The notes: generated from the sequence alone by a model not told the origin. 64,000 bases of DNA from Dechloromonas sp. H13 (GCF_009469615.1 NZ_SSXX01000002.1:141001-205000); one strand, 5' to 3'; positions 1 through 7,524 are shown, counted from the first letter of the stretch. Made by a program: numbers and translations.

Positions 1-1
1 C

Positions 2-112
2 ATCGCCGACGTTACCATCGCCGCGTTCCGGATGCTGGCGGTCAGCAGTCACACCGAGCAATTCATCGTCGCGGCGCTGCGAGCCGCGAACGCACTGAAT
101 CCGGCGCGATGA
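2..112 (+). CDS. C-terminal tail of a gene cut by the window edge, product unknown
   Basis: An open frame enters from the left edge and encodes 36 residues ending ...RAANALNPAR before a TGA at 110-112. The frame has the G/C-rich third positions of its neighbours, which supports real coding. I do not recognise the family from this tail, and no motif is visible in it. The next gene lies on the opposite strand about 200 bases on, so this gene and its operon end here. Confidence 0.45.
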   Translation: MADVTIAAFRMLAVSSHTEQFIVAALRAANALNPAR

Positions 113-319
113 TCGGGGCAGCGTTCCATGAGCTTTGGCCGCGCTCATTTTTGCCATTTTCGGGGCGTCGACCATAAGAGACGGTTTGCCGCCCGCGGCG
201 GCCGAGGCCGGGCGGGAGCGAGCACCCTGCTTAAGCGCGAAAGGAGGGCAGTCGGCAACTGCCCGAATTGAATGGCGTGGCGTTGCCGGCCGCCACCCCT
301 TGCCTGAAGCGGGCCCGGC
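113..319. other. Intergenic region between convergent genes
   Basis: About 207 bases between the stop of the edge gene and the stop of the convergent 92-residue gene. It is GC-rich and I see no gene, strong hairpin with a T-run, or RNA gene in it. Confidence 0.4.
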
Positions 320-598
320 TCAGCCGGCCTTCTCGTTCTCCAGCGCCTTTTCGGTGATTTCGCGGTACAGCGTGGTGACCTTGCTGGCCAGTTCGCGGAG
401 TTCAGGGTGGCTGGCGAGCATGGGGGCGATGTTCTTGGCGTCGGCCATGATTTCCTGCAGGAATCTCAGGTCGTGCTCGTTCAGCTTTTCACCCCGGTCG
501 ACAACTTCCTTGATCTCCAGCGCGCGCGGAATGCGGTGGCTTTCGAGGCGTTGAACCAATACGGCGAGGAGCCCTTTTTCGTCCTGGGGGGTGGTCAT
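320..598 (-). CDS. Conserved-looking small cytoplasmic protein, 92 aa, function unknown
   Basis: A 92-residue, charged, mostly helical protein with no signal peptide or membrane segment. The ATG at 598 is preceded at the right spacing by AGGAG on the minus strand, which decides the start. The middle has a run of alternating charged and hydrophobic residues (VVDRGEKLNEHDLRFLQEI) compatible with a small helical bundle. I do not recognise a family; no Cys/His metal motif is present. It stands alone, about 100 bases downstream of another small minus-strand gene, so the two may share a transcript. Confidence 0.6.
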   Translation of the reverse strand: MTTPQDEKGLLAVLVQRLESHRIPRALEIKEVVDRGEKLNEHDLRFLQEIMADAKNIAPMLASHPELRELASKVTTLYREITEKALENEKAG

Positions 599-696
599 GT
601 TTTTCTCCTGACGGTGGTGAATAAGTTTCCCTTGCAGGGAAGTCTATCACCTTGCGAAGACTGGCATCACCCCCGCTGCGGGGCAGGGGGTGCAGC

Positions 697-993
697 TCAG
701 CAGGAGCGGTGGCGTTGCGGATTCCAGGAGAACAGTGCGCGGGCGCCGCGGTTCAGGCGGGTGAGGATGGCGACGTGCGCTTTCGCCGGGGTCGGGGAAG
801 CGCCTTGCGGGTTCCACGAAAACAGCGGGCGCAGGGCTTCGCCAGCCGCGGCCAGTCCGGCCAGCAGGCTCCCGGCCGCCAGGCGCAGGAGGAGGGCGGT
901 GCGTTCGGCGAACAAGCCCTCGATGCGCCGAATTTCGGCAGCGCGCAGTTCGCGGGCATGGCGTTCAATGGCGGGGATGTCGATAGGATGCAT
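697..993 (-). CDS. Small protein with one hydrophobic segment and a duplicated C-terminal motif
   Basis: A 98-residue protein divergent from the LysR gene. The ATG at 993 has AGGAG about 7 bases upstream on the minus strand. The N-terminus (MHPIDIPAIERHARELRAAE) resembles small proteobacterial proteins in which an Arg-rich amphipathic helix precedes a hydrophobic segment; here residues about 33-51 are hydrophobic. The segment LFSWNPQ occurs twice, near residues 57-63 and 87-93, with similar DNA, suggesting a short internal duplication. Function is unknown. The shared intergenic region suggests control by the adjacent LysR protein, which is an inference. Confidence 0.5.
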   Translation of the reverse strand: MHPIDIPAIERHARELRAAEIRRIEGLFAERTALLLRLAAGSLLAGLAAAGEALRPLFSWNPQGASPTPAKAHVAILTRLNRGARALFSWNPQRHRSC

Positions 994-1050
994 GATTGAC
1001 TCCTGTTGATGCGGTGCAACATGGCACGGAGCCCACTGTAATTATCTTTT

Positions 1051-1104
1051 TTATGGATAACAATCTCGTCAAATGGAAAAACATTTGTGAATTTTCATCC
1101 ATAA
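1051..1104. promoter_or_regulatory. Candidate LysR operator in the divergent intergenic region
   Basis: The 118-base gap between the 98-residue gene and the LysR gene is AT-rich compared with its surroundings and holds two nested inverted repeats: TTATGGAT (1051-1058) with ATCCATAA (1097-1104), and CAAATG (1070-1075) with CATTTG (1082-1087). LysR regulators commonly bind dyads in the promoter region they share with a divergent target. Confidence 0.4.
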
Positions 1105-1111
1105 TAAAGTC

Positions 1112-2050
1112 ATGGATCGCGCTGCCCAAATGACTGCCTTTGTCCGCTCCGTCGAGACCGGCGGCTTTTCTGCTGCGGCGCGGGAGCTGGGCCTGACGCC
1201 GTCGGCGCTGTCCAAGCTGGTGACACGCCTGGAGGATCGTCTCGATGCCCGCCTGCTGCAGCGGACGACGCGGCGCCTGCAATTGACGCCCGAGGGCGAG
1301 GCGTTCTACCTGCGGGCGCGGCAGATTCTGGCCGACATGGACGAGGCCGAGGCGGAGGTGGTGCAGGCCGGCACCCGCCCGCAAGGCCTGTTGCGCCTGC
1401 ATTGCGGTTCGGCCTTCGGCATGCACCAGCTGGCGCCGGCGATCCCGCGCTTTCTCGAACGCCATCCGGGGGTCGAGCTCGACATCACGATCAGCGACCA
1501 ACCGCTGGCGGCGCTGCAGGAGGGCATCGACCTGGCGATCCGCATCGGCGCGCTCGACGAGTCGTCGATGGTGGCGCGCCGCATCTGCAACCTGGAGCGC
1601 GTGATCTGCGCCGCGCCTGCCTATCTGGCCAGATACGGGACGCCGCGCACGCCGGACGACCTGCAGCAGCACAACTGCCTGTGGATCACCGCGCTGCCCG
1701 TCCTGCGCCGCTGGCCGTTCGACACCGACGACGGCATCCGCGTCGTCCACATCGATGGCAACGTCGTCGCCAACAATGCCGAAACCGTCCTCCAGCTGAC
1801 CGTTGCCGGCGTCGGCATCACGCGCCTGGCCGACGTCATCGTCGGCGATGCCATCCGCCGTGGCGAACTGGTGCCGATCCTGACCGACTGGCACCACGTC
1901 GAGCCGGTGCCGCTCTACGCCACCTACCCGAGCGGCCGTCATCTTTCGCCCAAGGTGCGGGCGATGGTCGATTTTCTCGTCGAGCAGTTCGGCGACGCGC
2001 CGTGGCGCCGCGCTGCGGCGGGCAAGCGGCAGCGCCACAGCCGGGCGTAG
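1112..2050 (+). CDS. LysR-family transcriptional regulator
   Basis: A 312-residue protein of standard LysR length. Residues about 1-65 form the winged helix-turn-helix (ARELGLTPSALSKLVTRLE is the recognition part) and about 90-295 the LysR substrate-binding domain of the CrgA/DmlR-like subgroup, with the typical TISDQPLAALQEGIDLAIRIG stretch at about 129-149. It probably binds DNA as a tetramer and responds to a small organic ligand; the ligand cannot be read from the sequence. It is divergent from the 98-residue gene, with dyads between them. The C-terminal tail is Arg-rich (AAAGKRQRHSRA). Confidence 0.9.
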   Translation: MDRAAQMTAFVRSVETGGFSAAARELGLTPSALSKLVTRLEDRLDARLLQRTTRRLQLTPEGEAFYLRARQILADMDEAEAEVVQAGTRPQGLLRLHCGSAFGMHQLAPAIPRFLERHPGVELDITISDQPLAALQEGIDLAIRIGALDESSMVARRICNLERVICAAPAYLARYGTPRTPDDLQQHNCLWITALPVLRRWPFDTDDGIRVVHIDGNVVANNAETVLQLTVAGVGITRLADVIVGDAIRRGELVPILTDWHHVEPVPLYATYPSGRHLSPKVRAMVDFLVEQFGDAPWRRAAAGKRQRHSRA

Positions 2051-2072
2051 CGCCGATCGGCCGGCCGCGGGC

Positions 2073-2087
2073 TGGCACGGCTGTTGC
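2073..2087 (+). promoter_or_regulatory. Sigma-54 (RpoN) promoter of the 87-residue gene
   Basis: TGGCACGGCTGTTGC matches the RpoN consensus TGGCAC-N5-TTGC with the invariant GG (2074-2075) and GC (2086-2087) exactly ten bases apart. It lies 78 bases upstream of the ATG at 2165 on the same strand. Confidence 0.7.
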
Positions 2088-2164
2088 GGAACCCGTTGCA
2101 GGGCGGCCGCCGGCGTCGACTTTCCGACAAGGCGGCGGGTCCGACCATTCAAGCGGAGTCTTTC

Positions 2165-2428
2165 ATGCGCGCACTGCCTGCCACCGTCGACCGTCACGGT
2201 CAGCCGGTCACCCTCGGCGACCGGGTCAAGATCCTCGCCATCACGCCCGACCTGGAGATGGACGAGGACGATCTCGACATGTTCTACGACATGATCGGTG
2301 CCACCTGCGAGGTCGAACGCATCGACGCCGAGGGCGCCGCCTGGGTGGCGATCTGGTGGAACGGCTTCGACGGGCCGCTGCTGACCACCGTCGGGCTGGC
2401 GCCGGGGCAGATGGAAAAGGCGGCCTGA
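2165..2428 (+). CDS. Small protein behind a sigma-54 promoter, 87 aa, possibly nitrogen-fixation associated
   Basis: The start at 2165 is chosen because the sequence just upstream has a GGAG-type ribosome site (GCGGAGTC). The 87 residues are acidic; a GDRVKIL strand followed later by GATCEVERID and WVAIWWNG suggests a small SH3-like or KOW-like beta barrel, a fold guess only. The gene faces nafY with only 24 bases between the two stops. Both genes have RpoN promoters, so a role in nitrogen metabolism, for example as a nitrogenase accessory protein, is inferred. I do not recognise a named family. Confidence 0.6.
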   Translation: MRALPATVDRHGQPVTLGDRVKILAITPDLEMDEDDLDMFYDMIGATCEVERIDAEGAAWVAIWWNGFDGPLLTTVGLAPGQMEKAA

Positions 2429-2452
2429 ACCGGCGGCCGCCATTTTTGCCCC

Positions 2453-3190
2453 TTATTCATCGTCGACCGCAGCGTTGTAGTTTTTCAGCCGCTTCTCGGC
2501 CGCCACGCCGAGGATCTTCAGCAGCCAGGGCGGCGGCGACTCGAGCATCGCCTTCTGGAAGGGCTGGAGGATTTCCAGCGCCGGACCGCCCTCGGGCACC
2601 TTGATCGGATAGACGTCGGCGCGGATCACCTTGGCCGCCGCCGGGCCGCCGATCGAGACGACGTAGCAGACGTGGCAGTCGCCGATCAGCCGGGCGCGCC
2701 ACAGGTTGCGGTCCTCGGCGAATTCGGCGTCCATGGTGTCGCGGATGTCCACCAGGCGGATTTCCCCCGGCGACACCTGATAGACGAGGAAGCGCAGGCA
2801 CGAGCCGAAATGGCCGGAGAGCGTGTCGCCCTTGTCCGAGGCGATGGCGATGCGCACCGAACCGGGCATGTCGCCCGCGGCGCAGGCCTGGATCTTGGGC
2901 AGCGAATCGTCGCCCTGCGTCTCGCCCCACAGGATGCGCACAGCGAGCTTCATCGCCTCCAGCCCGATGCCGATGTCTTCGCCGTCCTCCTCGCCGTCGG
3001 CGCTGGCGAAGCCGGTCTTGAGCATGGTCACCGTCACCTGGCGCAGCTTGTCCTCGTCGATCTCGTCGCCCAGCCGGCGTTGCAGCAGTTCGATCAGCGC
3101 CGGCAGGCTCGCGCTGGGCATCGCCCGCGCCGCCAGCGCAATGCGCAAGGCGGCCTCGCGGGTGATCGGCGGCGTGGTCTGTTCCATCAT
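2453..3190 (-). CDS. nafY: NafY-type FeMo-cofactor / apo-dinitrogenase binding protein
   Basis: A 245-residue protein with the two-domain layout of Azotobacter NafY. Residues about 8-90 are the helical N-terminal domain ending in the acidic segment FASADGEEDGEDIGI. Residues about 112-235 are the NifX/NifB-C-terminal (RNase H-like) cofactor-binding domain, with SGHFGSCLRF at 125-134 carrying the His (127) that corresponds to the FeMo-co ligand of NafY. NafY proteins hold apo-dinitrogenase and the cofactor during nitrogenase maturation in the cytoplasm. A sigma-54 promoter lies upstream. A plain NifX lacks the N-terminal domain, so NafY is the better call. No nif cluster is visible nearby. Confidence 0.88.
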   Translation of the reverse strand: MMEQTTPPITREAALRIALAARAMPSASLPALIELLQRRLGDEIDEDKLRQVTVTMLKTGFASADGEEDGEDIGIGLEAMKLAVRILWGETQGDDSLPKIQACAAGDMPGSVRIAIASDKGDTLSGHFGSCLRFLVYQVSPGEIRLVDIRDTMDAEFAEDRNLWRARLIGDCHVCYVVSIGGPAAAKVIRADVYPIKVPEGGPALEILQPFQKAMLESPPPWLLKILGVAAEKRLKNYNAAVDDE

Positions 3191-3224
3191 CTTCTCCTCG
3201 GTGGGGTTGGGGTAGTGTTGACTC

Positions 3225-3239
3225 GCAGGTACAGTGCCA
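3225..3239 (-). promoter_or_regulatory. Sigma-54 (RpoN) promoter of nafY
   Basis: Read on the minus strand, TGGCACTGTACCTGC has the -24 GG and -12 GC ten bases apart, 35 bases upstream of the nafY ATG. It matches the RpoN consensus except for C in place of the first T of TTGC. Confidence 0.65.
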
Positions 3240-3251
3240 GCAGCGCCAAGC

Positions 3252-3275
3252 CCCTGTTTTCAAACGGGCACAGGG
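3252..3275 (-). promoter_or_regulatory. Palindromic candidate activator site upstream of the nafY promoter
   Basis: CCCTGT (3252-3257) and ACAGGG (3270-3275) form a dyad with a TGT-N12-ACA core, close to the NifA upstream activator sequence TGT-N10-ACA but two bases longer. It lies only about 13 bases upstream of the -24 element, closer than usual for a NifA site, so its role is uncertain. Confidence 0.3.
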
Positions 3276-3315
3276 CTTGCGTAGGCCATCGTCAACCAAG
3301 GAAAGCCCCGCAATC

Positions 3316-4977
3316 GTGTCGGATACCTCACAACAGGTCGTGCGCGCCTACCACGAGCGCACCAAGCATCGCTTCGCCGCCTACGCCGAAGGCCCCGGCC
3401 AGCTCGACTGGGACGCCCAGCCGGCGGCCTTCCGCCATTACGCCGGGGCGCCGCGCGTCGAACTGCCGCTGAGCGCCGACCGCTTCGAGCGCTGCTACGG
3501 TCGACTGGCCGAAAAACCGGAAAACCCGGTCGTCCCCGACCTGGAGAGCCTGGGCGCGCTGCTCGAACTGTCGTTCGGCATCTCCGCCTGGAAAAGCTGG
3601 GGGCCGAGCCGCTGGGCGCTGCGCTGCAATCCTTCCTCCGGCAACCTGCACCCGGTCGAGGCCTACGTGCTGGCCGGCGGCCTGCCCGGCGTGCCGGCCG
3701 GGCTGCATCACTACGACCCGCAAGCGCACGTCCTCGAAACCCGCGCCGCCCTTGCCGACGGCGGCCCGGCGCCGTGGCTGGCTGTCGGCCTGAGCAGCGT
3801 CATGTGGCGCGAGGCGTGGAAGTACGGCGAACGCGCCTTCCGCTACTGCCAGCTCGACGTCGGCCATGCCGTCGGCGCCCTCGACTACGCGGCGGCACTG
3901 CTCGGCTGGCAGGTCGTGCCGCTGGCCGTGCCCTCGGCGACGCTCGCCCATTGCCTGGGCATCGATCGTCCCGGTGATTTCCCGAGCGGGCGCTACGCCT
4001 TCACCGAGGTCGAAGAGCCGGAAATCCTGCTCGCCGTGCACGGCCCCGGCCTGGCCGCGCCGCCCGCCGGCGAGGCGCTCGCTGCCGCGCTTGATGGCGC
4101 GCTATGGGCCGGGCAGCCGAGCCGCATCGACCCGGCGCCTGGCTATCGCTGGCCGGCCATCGACCAGGCGGCGGCCGCCAGCCGTTCGTTGCGGTCGACC
4201 CCGGAAAACGGCCAGATTTCGCCGGCCTTCGCCGAACTGCCGCCGCTCGCCGCGCATTCCGCTACGGCCGGCGCCGCGCAGCTCATCCGCCAGCGGCGCA
4301 GCGGCCAGCGCTTCGACCCGAAATGCACGCTCGACAAGGCCGCCTTCTACCGCCTGCTCGATGCCACGCTGCCGCGCCCGCAGGCGCCGTTCGACGGCCA
4401 GGAAGCCGATTCGGCCATCCACCTGCTGCTTTTCGTGCTGCGCGTCGACGGTCTGCCGACCGGCCTCTACCTGCTGCCGCGCACGCCGCAGGCCGCGCTG
4501 GAGCTGCCCGCCGCCCTCGGGCAGGGCGACGCGCGTTTCGCCGGCCGCTGCCCGGTGGCGGAAGTCGATCCCGACTGTCCGCGCCACCTCGGCCTGATCC
4601 TGCTCGGCGCCCTCGGCCTGCAGGAAATGCAGCGTCTGGCGCGGGCGCTCTCCTGCCATCAGGACATCGCCGCGACCAGCGCCTTTTCGCTCGGCATGCT
4701 CGGCGATTTCTCGTCGCTCGCGGGCGACGCCGCCAACTACCGCAAATTGCTGCGCGAAGCCGGGCTGGTCGGCCAGGCGCTCTACCTCGAAGCCGAAGCC
4801 GCCGGCGTGCGCGGCACCGGCATAGGCTGCTTCTTCGACGACCCGGTGCACCAGGCCTTCGGCATCGCCGACCCGCGCTGGCAGAGCGTCTACCACTTCA
4901 CCGTCGGCACGCCCATCGGCGACGCCCGCATCGAAACCTCACCGCCCTACCCGCAACGCCGGAAGGAAAACCCATGA
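3316..4977 (+). CDS. SagB/ThcOx-type dehydrogenase with two fused nitroreductase-like domains
   Basis: The frame is open from a TTG at 3277, but the GTG at 3316 is preferred because AAGGAAAG lies about ten bases upstream; this gives 553 residues. Two copies of the FMN-binding nitroreductase fold are present: about residues 60-255 (with WALRCNPSSGNLHPVEAYVL) and about 305-540 (with LIRQRRSGQRFDP). This is the architecture of SagB/ThcOx-type proteins outside peptide-toxin clusters. No precursor peptide or cyclodehydratase is adjacent, so azoline oxidation is not indicated and the substrate is unknown. It is divergent from nafY, and its stop overlaps the ATG of the ankyrin gene (ATGA), implying translational coupling. 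Confidence 0.75.
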   Translation: MSDTSQQVVRAYHERTKHRFAAYAEGPGQLDWDAQPAAFRHYAGAPRVELPLSADRFERCYGRLAEKPENPVVPDLESLGALLELSFGISAWKSWGPSRWALRCNPSSGNLHPVEAYVLAGGLPGVPAGLHHYDPQAHVLETRAALADGGPAPWLAVGLSSVMWREAWKYGERAFRYCQLDVGHAVGALDYAAALLGWQVVPLAVPSATLAHCLGIDRPGDFPSGRYAFTEVEEPEILLAVHGPGLAAPPAGEALAAALDGALWAGQPSRIDPAPGYRWPAIDQAAAASRSLRSTPENGQISPAFAELPPLAAHSATAGAAQLIRQRRSGQRFDPKCTLDKAAFYRLLDATLPRPQAPFDGQEADSAIHLLLFVLRVDGLPTGLYLLPRTPQAALELPAALGQGDARFAGRCPVAEVDPDCPRHLGLILLGALGLQEMQRLARALSCHQDIAATSAFSLGMLGDFSSLAGDAANYRKLLREAGLVGQALYLEAEAAGVRGTGIGCFFDDPVHQAFGIADPRWQSVYHFTVGTPIGDARIETSPPYPQRRKENP

Positions 4978-5324
4978 CCCCGACCCTCGCCGCCTTTCTC
5001 GACGAACACGGCTTCCCCCGCGACCGGCTTTCCTAACCGCAGGCTGACCGCCGCTTCACGCCGCTCATGCGCGCCTGCAAGGAAGGCCGGCTCGACATCG
5101 TTGACGAACTGCTGGCGCTCGGCGTCGATTTCGCCGTGACCAACGCCGACGGCTGCAACGCCCTCTGGCTGGCCTGCTACAAAGGCAGCCACGCCATCAT
5201 CGAACGCCTGATCGCCGCCGGCATCGACCTTGACCTGCAGAACGGCAACGGCGCCACCTGCCTGATGTACGTTTCCTCGAACAGCAAGCCGGACCTGGTG
5301 AAGCTGCTGAGGAGGGCCGCCTGA
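4974..5324 (+). pseudogene. Ankyrin-repeat protein gene interrupted by an in-frame TAA
   Basis: The ATG at 4974 overlaps the stop of the SagB-like gene. The frame codes MTPTLAAFLDEHGFPRDRLS and then meets TAA at 5034-5036. The same frame stays open beyond it and reads ankyrin repeats: FTPLMRACKEGRLDIVDELL, CNALWLACYKGSHAIIERLI and a third partial repeat, ending with TGA at 5322. No ribosome site precedes the only internal ATG (5067), so independent translation of the downstream part is unlikely. An intact version would have 116 residues. Either a nonsense mutation has broken the gene or the TAA is a sequencing error. Confidence 0.6.
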
Positions 5325-5384
5325 GGGCATGCCGATGATCACGGGGTTATACTCCGGTCATTATTTCCCTTCCGTGACCGATCC

Positions 5385-6374
5385 ATGGCCATCCTGCGCT
5401 GCAACAAATGCGGGCTGCTCGCCGAGCAAGGCGACGGCCTAGCCGGACAAAGTGTCGCCTGCCCCAAATGCGCCGACCCGGCCAAGGTCTATCCGACGCT
5501 GTTCTTCATCGAGAAACTGCTCGACAAGTATTTCGATGCCCAGCGCGAACTGATCCGCCTCAAGTCCGCGCCAACGGTACAGAGCACACCGCAGCCGGTG
5601 AGGTCCTCTGCGCCGCTGGCTGGTCTGGACCTCGGCAATACCGATCAACTGGCGACGGAAATCCAGCACGGCCCGATCTACGACTGGTTTCACAAGCGCC
5701 AGATCAAGGTGCAGGCCGATCTGCGCGGTGTGGATACCAGCGGCTTTTTCGACGAAGTGGCGGAGGCCATCGGCGGCAATCTCACGCTGTTCAAGGAAGT
5801 GGTCGACCGCATCCGCTGGTCGCAACAGAAGGAATACAACGGCACCACCATCAAGCTGGAAAAGAAGACGCCGGACGAGGCCAGGGCGCTCCTCGTTTTC
5901 TGTCAGCAGTTGTATGACTTTTCCTTCGTCGCCAAATGCTTTCACAACAAGCAGGAAAACAATATCCGCCTGATCCTGCAAAGCGCGCCGGCGGTCCGCC
6001 AGTTTTTCAATGGCGAATGGCTGGAATGGCATGCCCTGATGAGCAGCTTGCGCCATGCCAAGGAGCGCGGTCGCCGCATTTCCTGCGCCCGTGGTCTCGA
6101 GATTGTGCTGGCCAACGGCGATCCGTACGAACTCGATGTCTTCATGCTTGTCGACGGCACGACGCCGATCTGCATCGAATGCAAGAGCGGCGAATTCCGC
6201 CAGAACATCGATCGTTACCTGGCGCTGAAAAAGCGCCTGGGGCTGGCCGGCAAACAATTCGTGATGTGCATTGCCGGCCTGGAAGACGACAAGGCGCGCG
6301 CCTACACCGCCATGTACGACATCAGCTTCGTCAACGAACAGCGGCTGGCCGAGCATCTCTCCCGCCTGTTCTGA
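5385..6374 (+). CDS. Zinc-ribbon protein with a C-terminal PD-(D/E)XK nuclease-like domain
   Basis: A 329-residue protein starting with a zinc ribbon (Cys6, Cys9, Cys26, Cys29), followed by a helical middle region and a C-terminal domain with the nuclease signature: Asp251 in YELDVFM, then Glu265-x-Lys267 in ICIECKSGEF. This arrangement (ELD, a 13-residue gap, ExK) is that of restriction-endonuclease-like folds and resembles the DUF1887/Card1-type group. A helix with QNIDRYLALKKRLGL follows, as is usual after the ExK strand. A DNA- or RNA-cleaving role, possibly in defence, is inferred. It has its own intergenic upstream region (60 bases) and no partner gene in the same operon. Confidence 0.65.
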   Translation: MAILRCNKCGLLAEQGDGLAGQSVACPKCADPAKVYPTLFFIEKLLDKYFDAQRELIRLKSAPTVQSTPQPVRSSAPLAGLDLGNTDQLATEIQHGPIYDWFHKRQIKVQADLRGVDTSGFFDEVAEAIGGNLTLFKEVVDRIRWSQQKEYNGTTIKLEKKTPDEARALLVFCQQLYDFSFVAKCFHNKQENNIRLILQSAPAVRQFFNGEWLEWHALMSSLRHAKERGRRISCARGLEIVLANGDPYELDVFMLVDGTTPICIECKSGEFRQNIDRYLALKKRLGLAGKQFVMCIAGLEDDKARAYTAMYDISFVNEQRLAEHLSRLF

Positions 6375-6636
6375 GCGCGGGTGGTCTTTTTTGGCTTTTT
6401 TGGACAGTCGACCGCGACGATATGCTTGCAGCGCCGGGCGCACCTTCGCTGATGGCCACCAGGAAGAGCCGCATCGTAGCGACCTATATGCCGTTGAGCG
6501 CCCGGGATTACTGAAGAAGGCGGCTTGACCGGAAGCCTTGCGGTTTTCCGCGGCGGGGTGCTAGTTTTCCGATCGATGCGGCGCGCCGGTCCGGTTGCCG
6601 CTTCGCCTGTCGAACCTGATCCTGATCGGAGCTCCA
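6375..6636. other. Intergenic region, 262 bases
   Basis: GC-rich sequence between two co-directional genes. It holds one near-match to the TGCGGTCGAC motif (6407, minus strand, first base changed) next to T-rich runs (CTTTTTTGGCTTTTTTGG). No convincing gene, tRNA or terminator is seen. Confidence 0.35.
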
Positions 6637-7023
6637 ATGCATATCATTGCGCTCGTTTGCGCAGCGATCCTCGGATTGCTGGTGTTCGGTCTCGGCCTTG
6701 CCGTTTCGATATTCCGTTTTCGCGAACGGCGGAGCATGGGCCACGTCGACGATCCGGCCAACATGCTGCACAAGCTGGTCCGGGCGCATGGCAACACTAC
6801 CGAGTTCGCCCCCTTCCTGGCCGTCCTGATTCTATACCTCGGCACGCAGACGCCTTCGGCGGCGATCCTCGGTCTGATGGTTGCCGCCACTGCCAGCCGG
6901 GTGCTCCTGGTCGTCGGCCTGCTGGCCTGGCCGACGCTGGCGCGGCCCAACCCGGCGCGATTCGCCGGCGCGCTGGGTACCTACATTTTCGGGATCGCCC
7001 TCAGCCTGGCGGTGCTCGTCTGA
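6637..7023 (+). CDS. MAPEG-family integral membrane protein
   Basis: A 128-residue, four-helix membrane protein of the MAPEG superfamily (membrane-associated proteins in eicosanoid and glutathione metabolism; YecN-like bacterial branch). The start at 6637 follows GGAG with a 5-base spacer. The family signature region is RRSMGHVDDPANMLHKLVRAHGNTTEFAP (about residues 30-58), where RAHxNxxE is the hallmark; helices follow at about 58-72, 76-98 and 108-127. Bacterial members are mostly uncharacterised; glutathione-dependent activity is only a family expectation. Confidence 0.85.
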   Translation: MHIIALVCAAILGLLVFGLGLAVSIFRFRERRSMGHVDDPANMLHKLVRAHGNTTEFAPFLAVLILYLGTQTPSAAILGLMVAATASRVLLVVGLLAWPTLARPNPARFAGALGTYIFGIALSLAVLV

Positions 7024-7043
7024 ATGGGGCGCCGGCTACCGTT

Positions 7044-7451
7044 TCAGGCCCAGATCTTCGTCGCGCCGACCGTCAACAGGCCAAGGTAAGTCGCCGTCAG
7101 CGAACCGACCAGATGCACCGAGGCCAGCCCGATGGCCAAGGCCGGCTGGCCGGCCAGCAGGCGTTCGACGACTTCGGCCGAGAAGGTGGAGAAGGTGGTC
7201 AGGCCACCGAGAAAGCCGGTGATGGCGAAGAGCTTCCAGGCCAGGGGGAAATGCGTGTTGATGTGGAACAGGCCGACCGCCACGCCGACCAGGTAGCCGC
7301 CGATCAGGTTGGCCGCCAGCGTGCCGAGCGGCAGGGCGATGAGCAGCGGGTTGAGCGCCAGACCGAGCAGCCAGCGCGCCCAGGCGCCGAGCGCGGCGCC
7401 GGCGCCGACGGCGAGGAAATTGAGGGCGGTCAGGTTGTGCAGGGCGGACAT
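7044..7451 (-). CDS. crcB: Fluoride channel CrcB/Fluc
   Basis: A 135-residue, four-helix protein that works as a dual-topology dimer and exports fluoride across the inner membrane. Family motifs are present: GAxxGAWARW near the N-terminus, GTLAANLIGGYLVG in helix 2 with the conserved Asn, and TGFLGGLTTFSTFS (about 78-91) with the Phe-box and Na-binding region. It is convergent with the MAPEG gene and divergent from glnS. I looked for a fluoride riboswitch in the 73-base gap upstream and saw none. Confidence 0.95.
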   Translation of the reverse strand: MSALHNLTALNFLAVGAGAALGAWARWLLGLALNPLLIALPLGTLAANLIGGYLVGVAVGLFHINTHFPLAWKLFAITGFLGGLTTFSTFSAEVVERLLAGQPALAIGLASVHLVGSLTATYLGLLTVGATKIWA

Positions 7452-7524
7452 AAGGGGGAATTGTAGCGGCCGGAGGGCCTCTGCCGGTTAAAATAGCGCG
7501 ATTACCCGAACAGGTTTTTTTACC

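Noticed and set aside
965..2443. Long open frames opposite or beside real genes (also 7036-9468, 10825-12810, 14351-16042, 42552-44480, 53464-55137)
   Set aside because: They lie antisense to clearly recognised genes, have Arg/Gly/Ala-rich low-complexity translations, and arise from the G/C-rich third positions of the true gene.
3252..3275. Canonical NifA upstream activator site
   Set aside because: The TGT and ACA halves are 12 rather than 10 bases apart and very close to the promoter; kept only as a candidate dyad.
7452..7524. Fluoride riboswitch upstream of crcB
   Set aside because: Only 73 bases separate crcB from glnS, and I could not find the conserved pseudoknot core.
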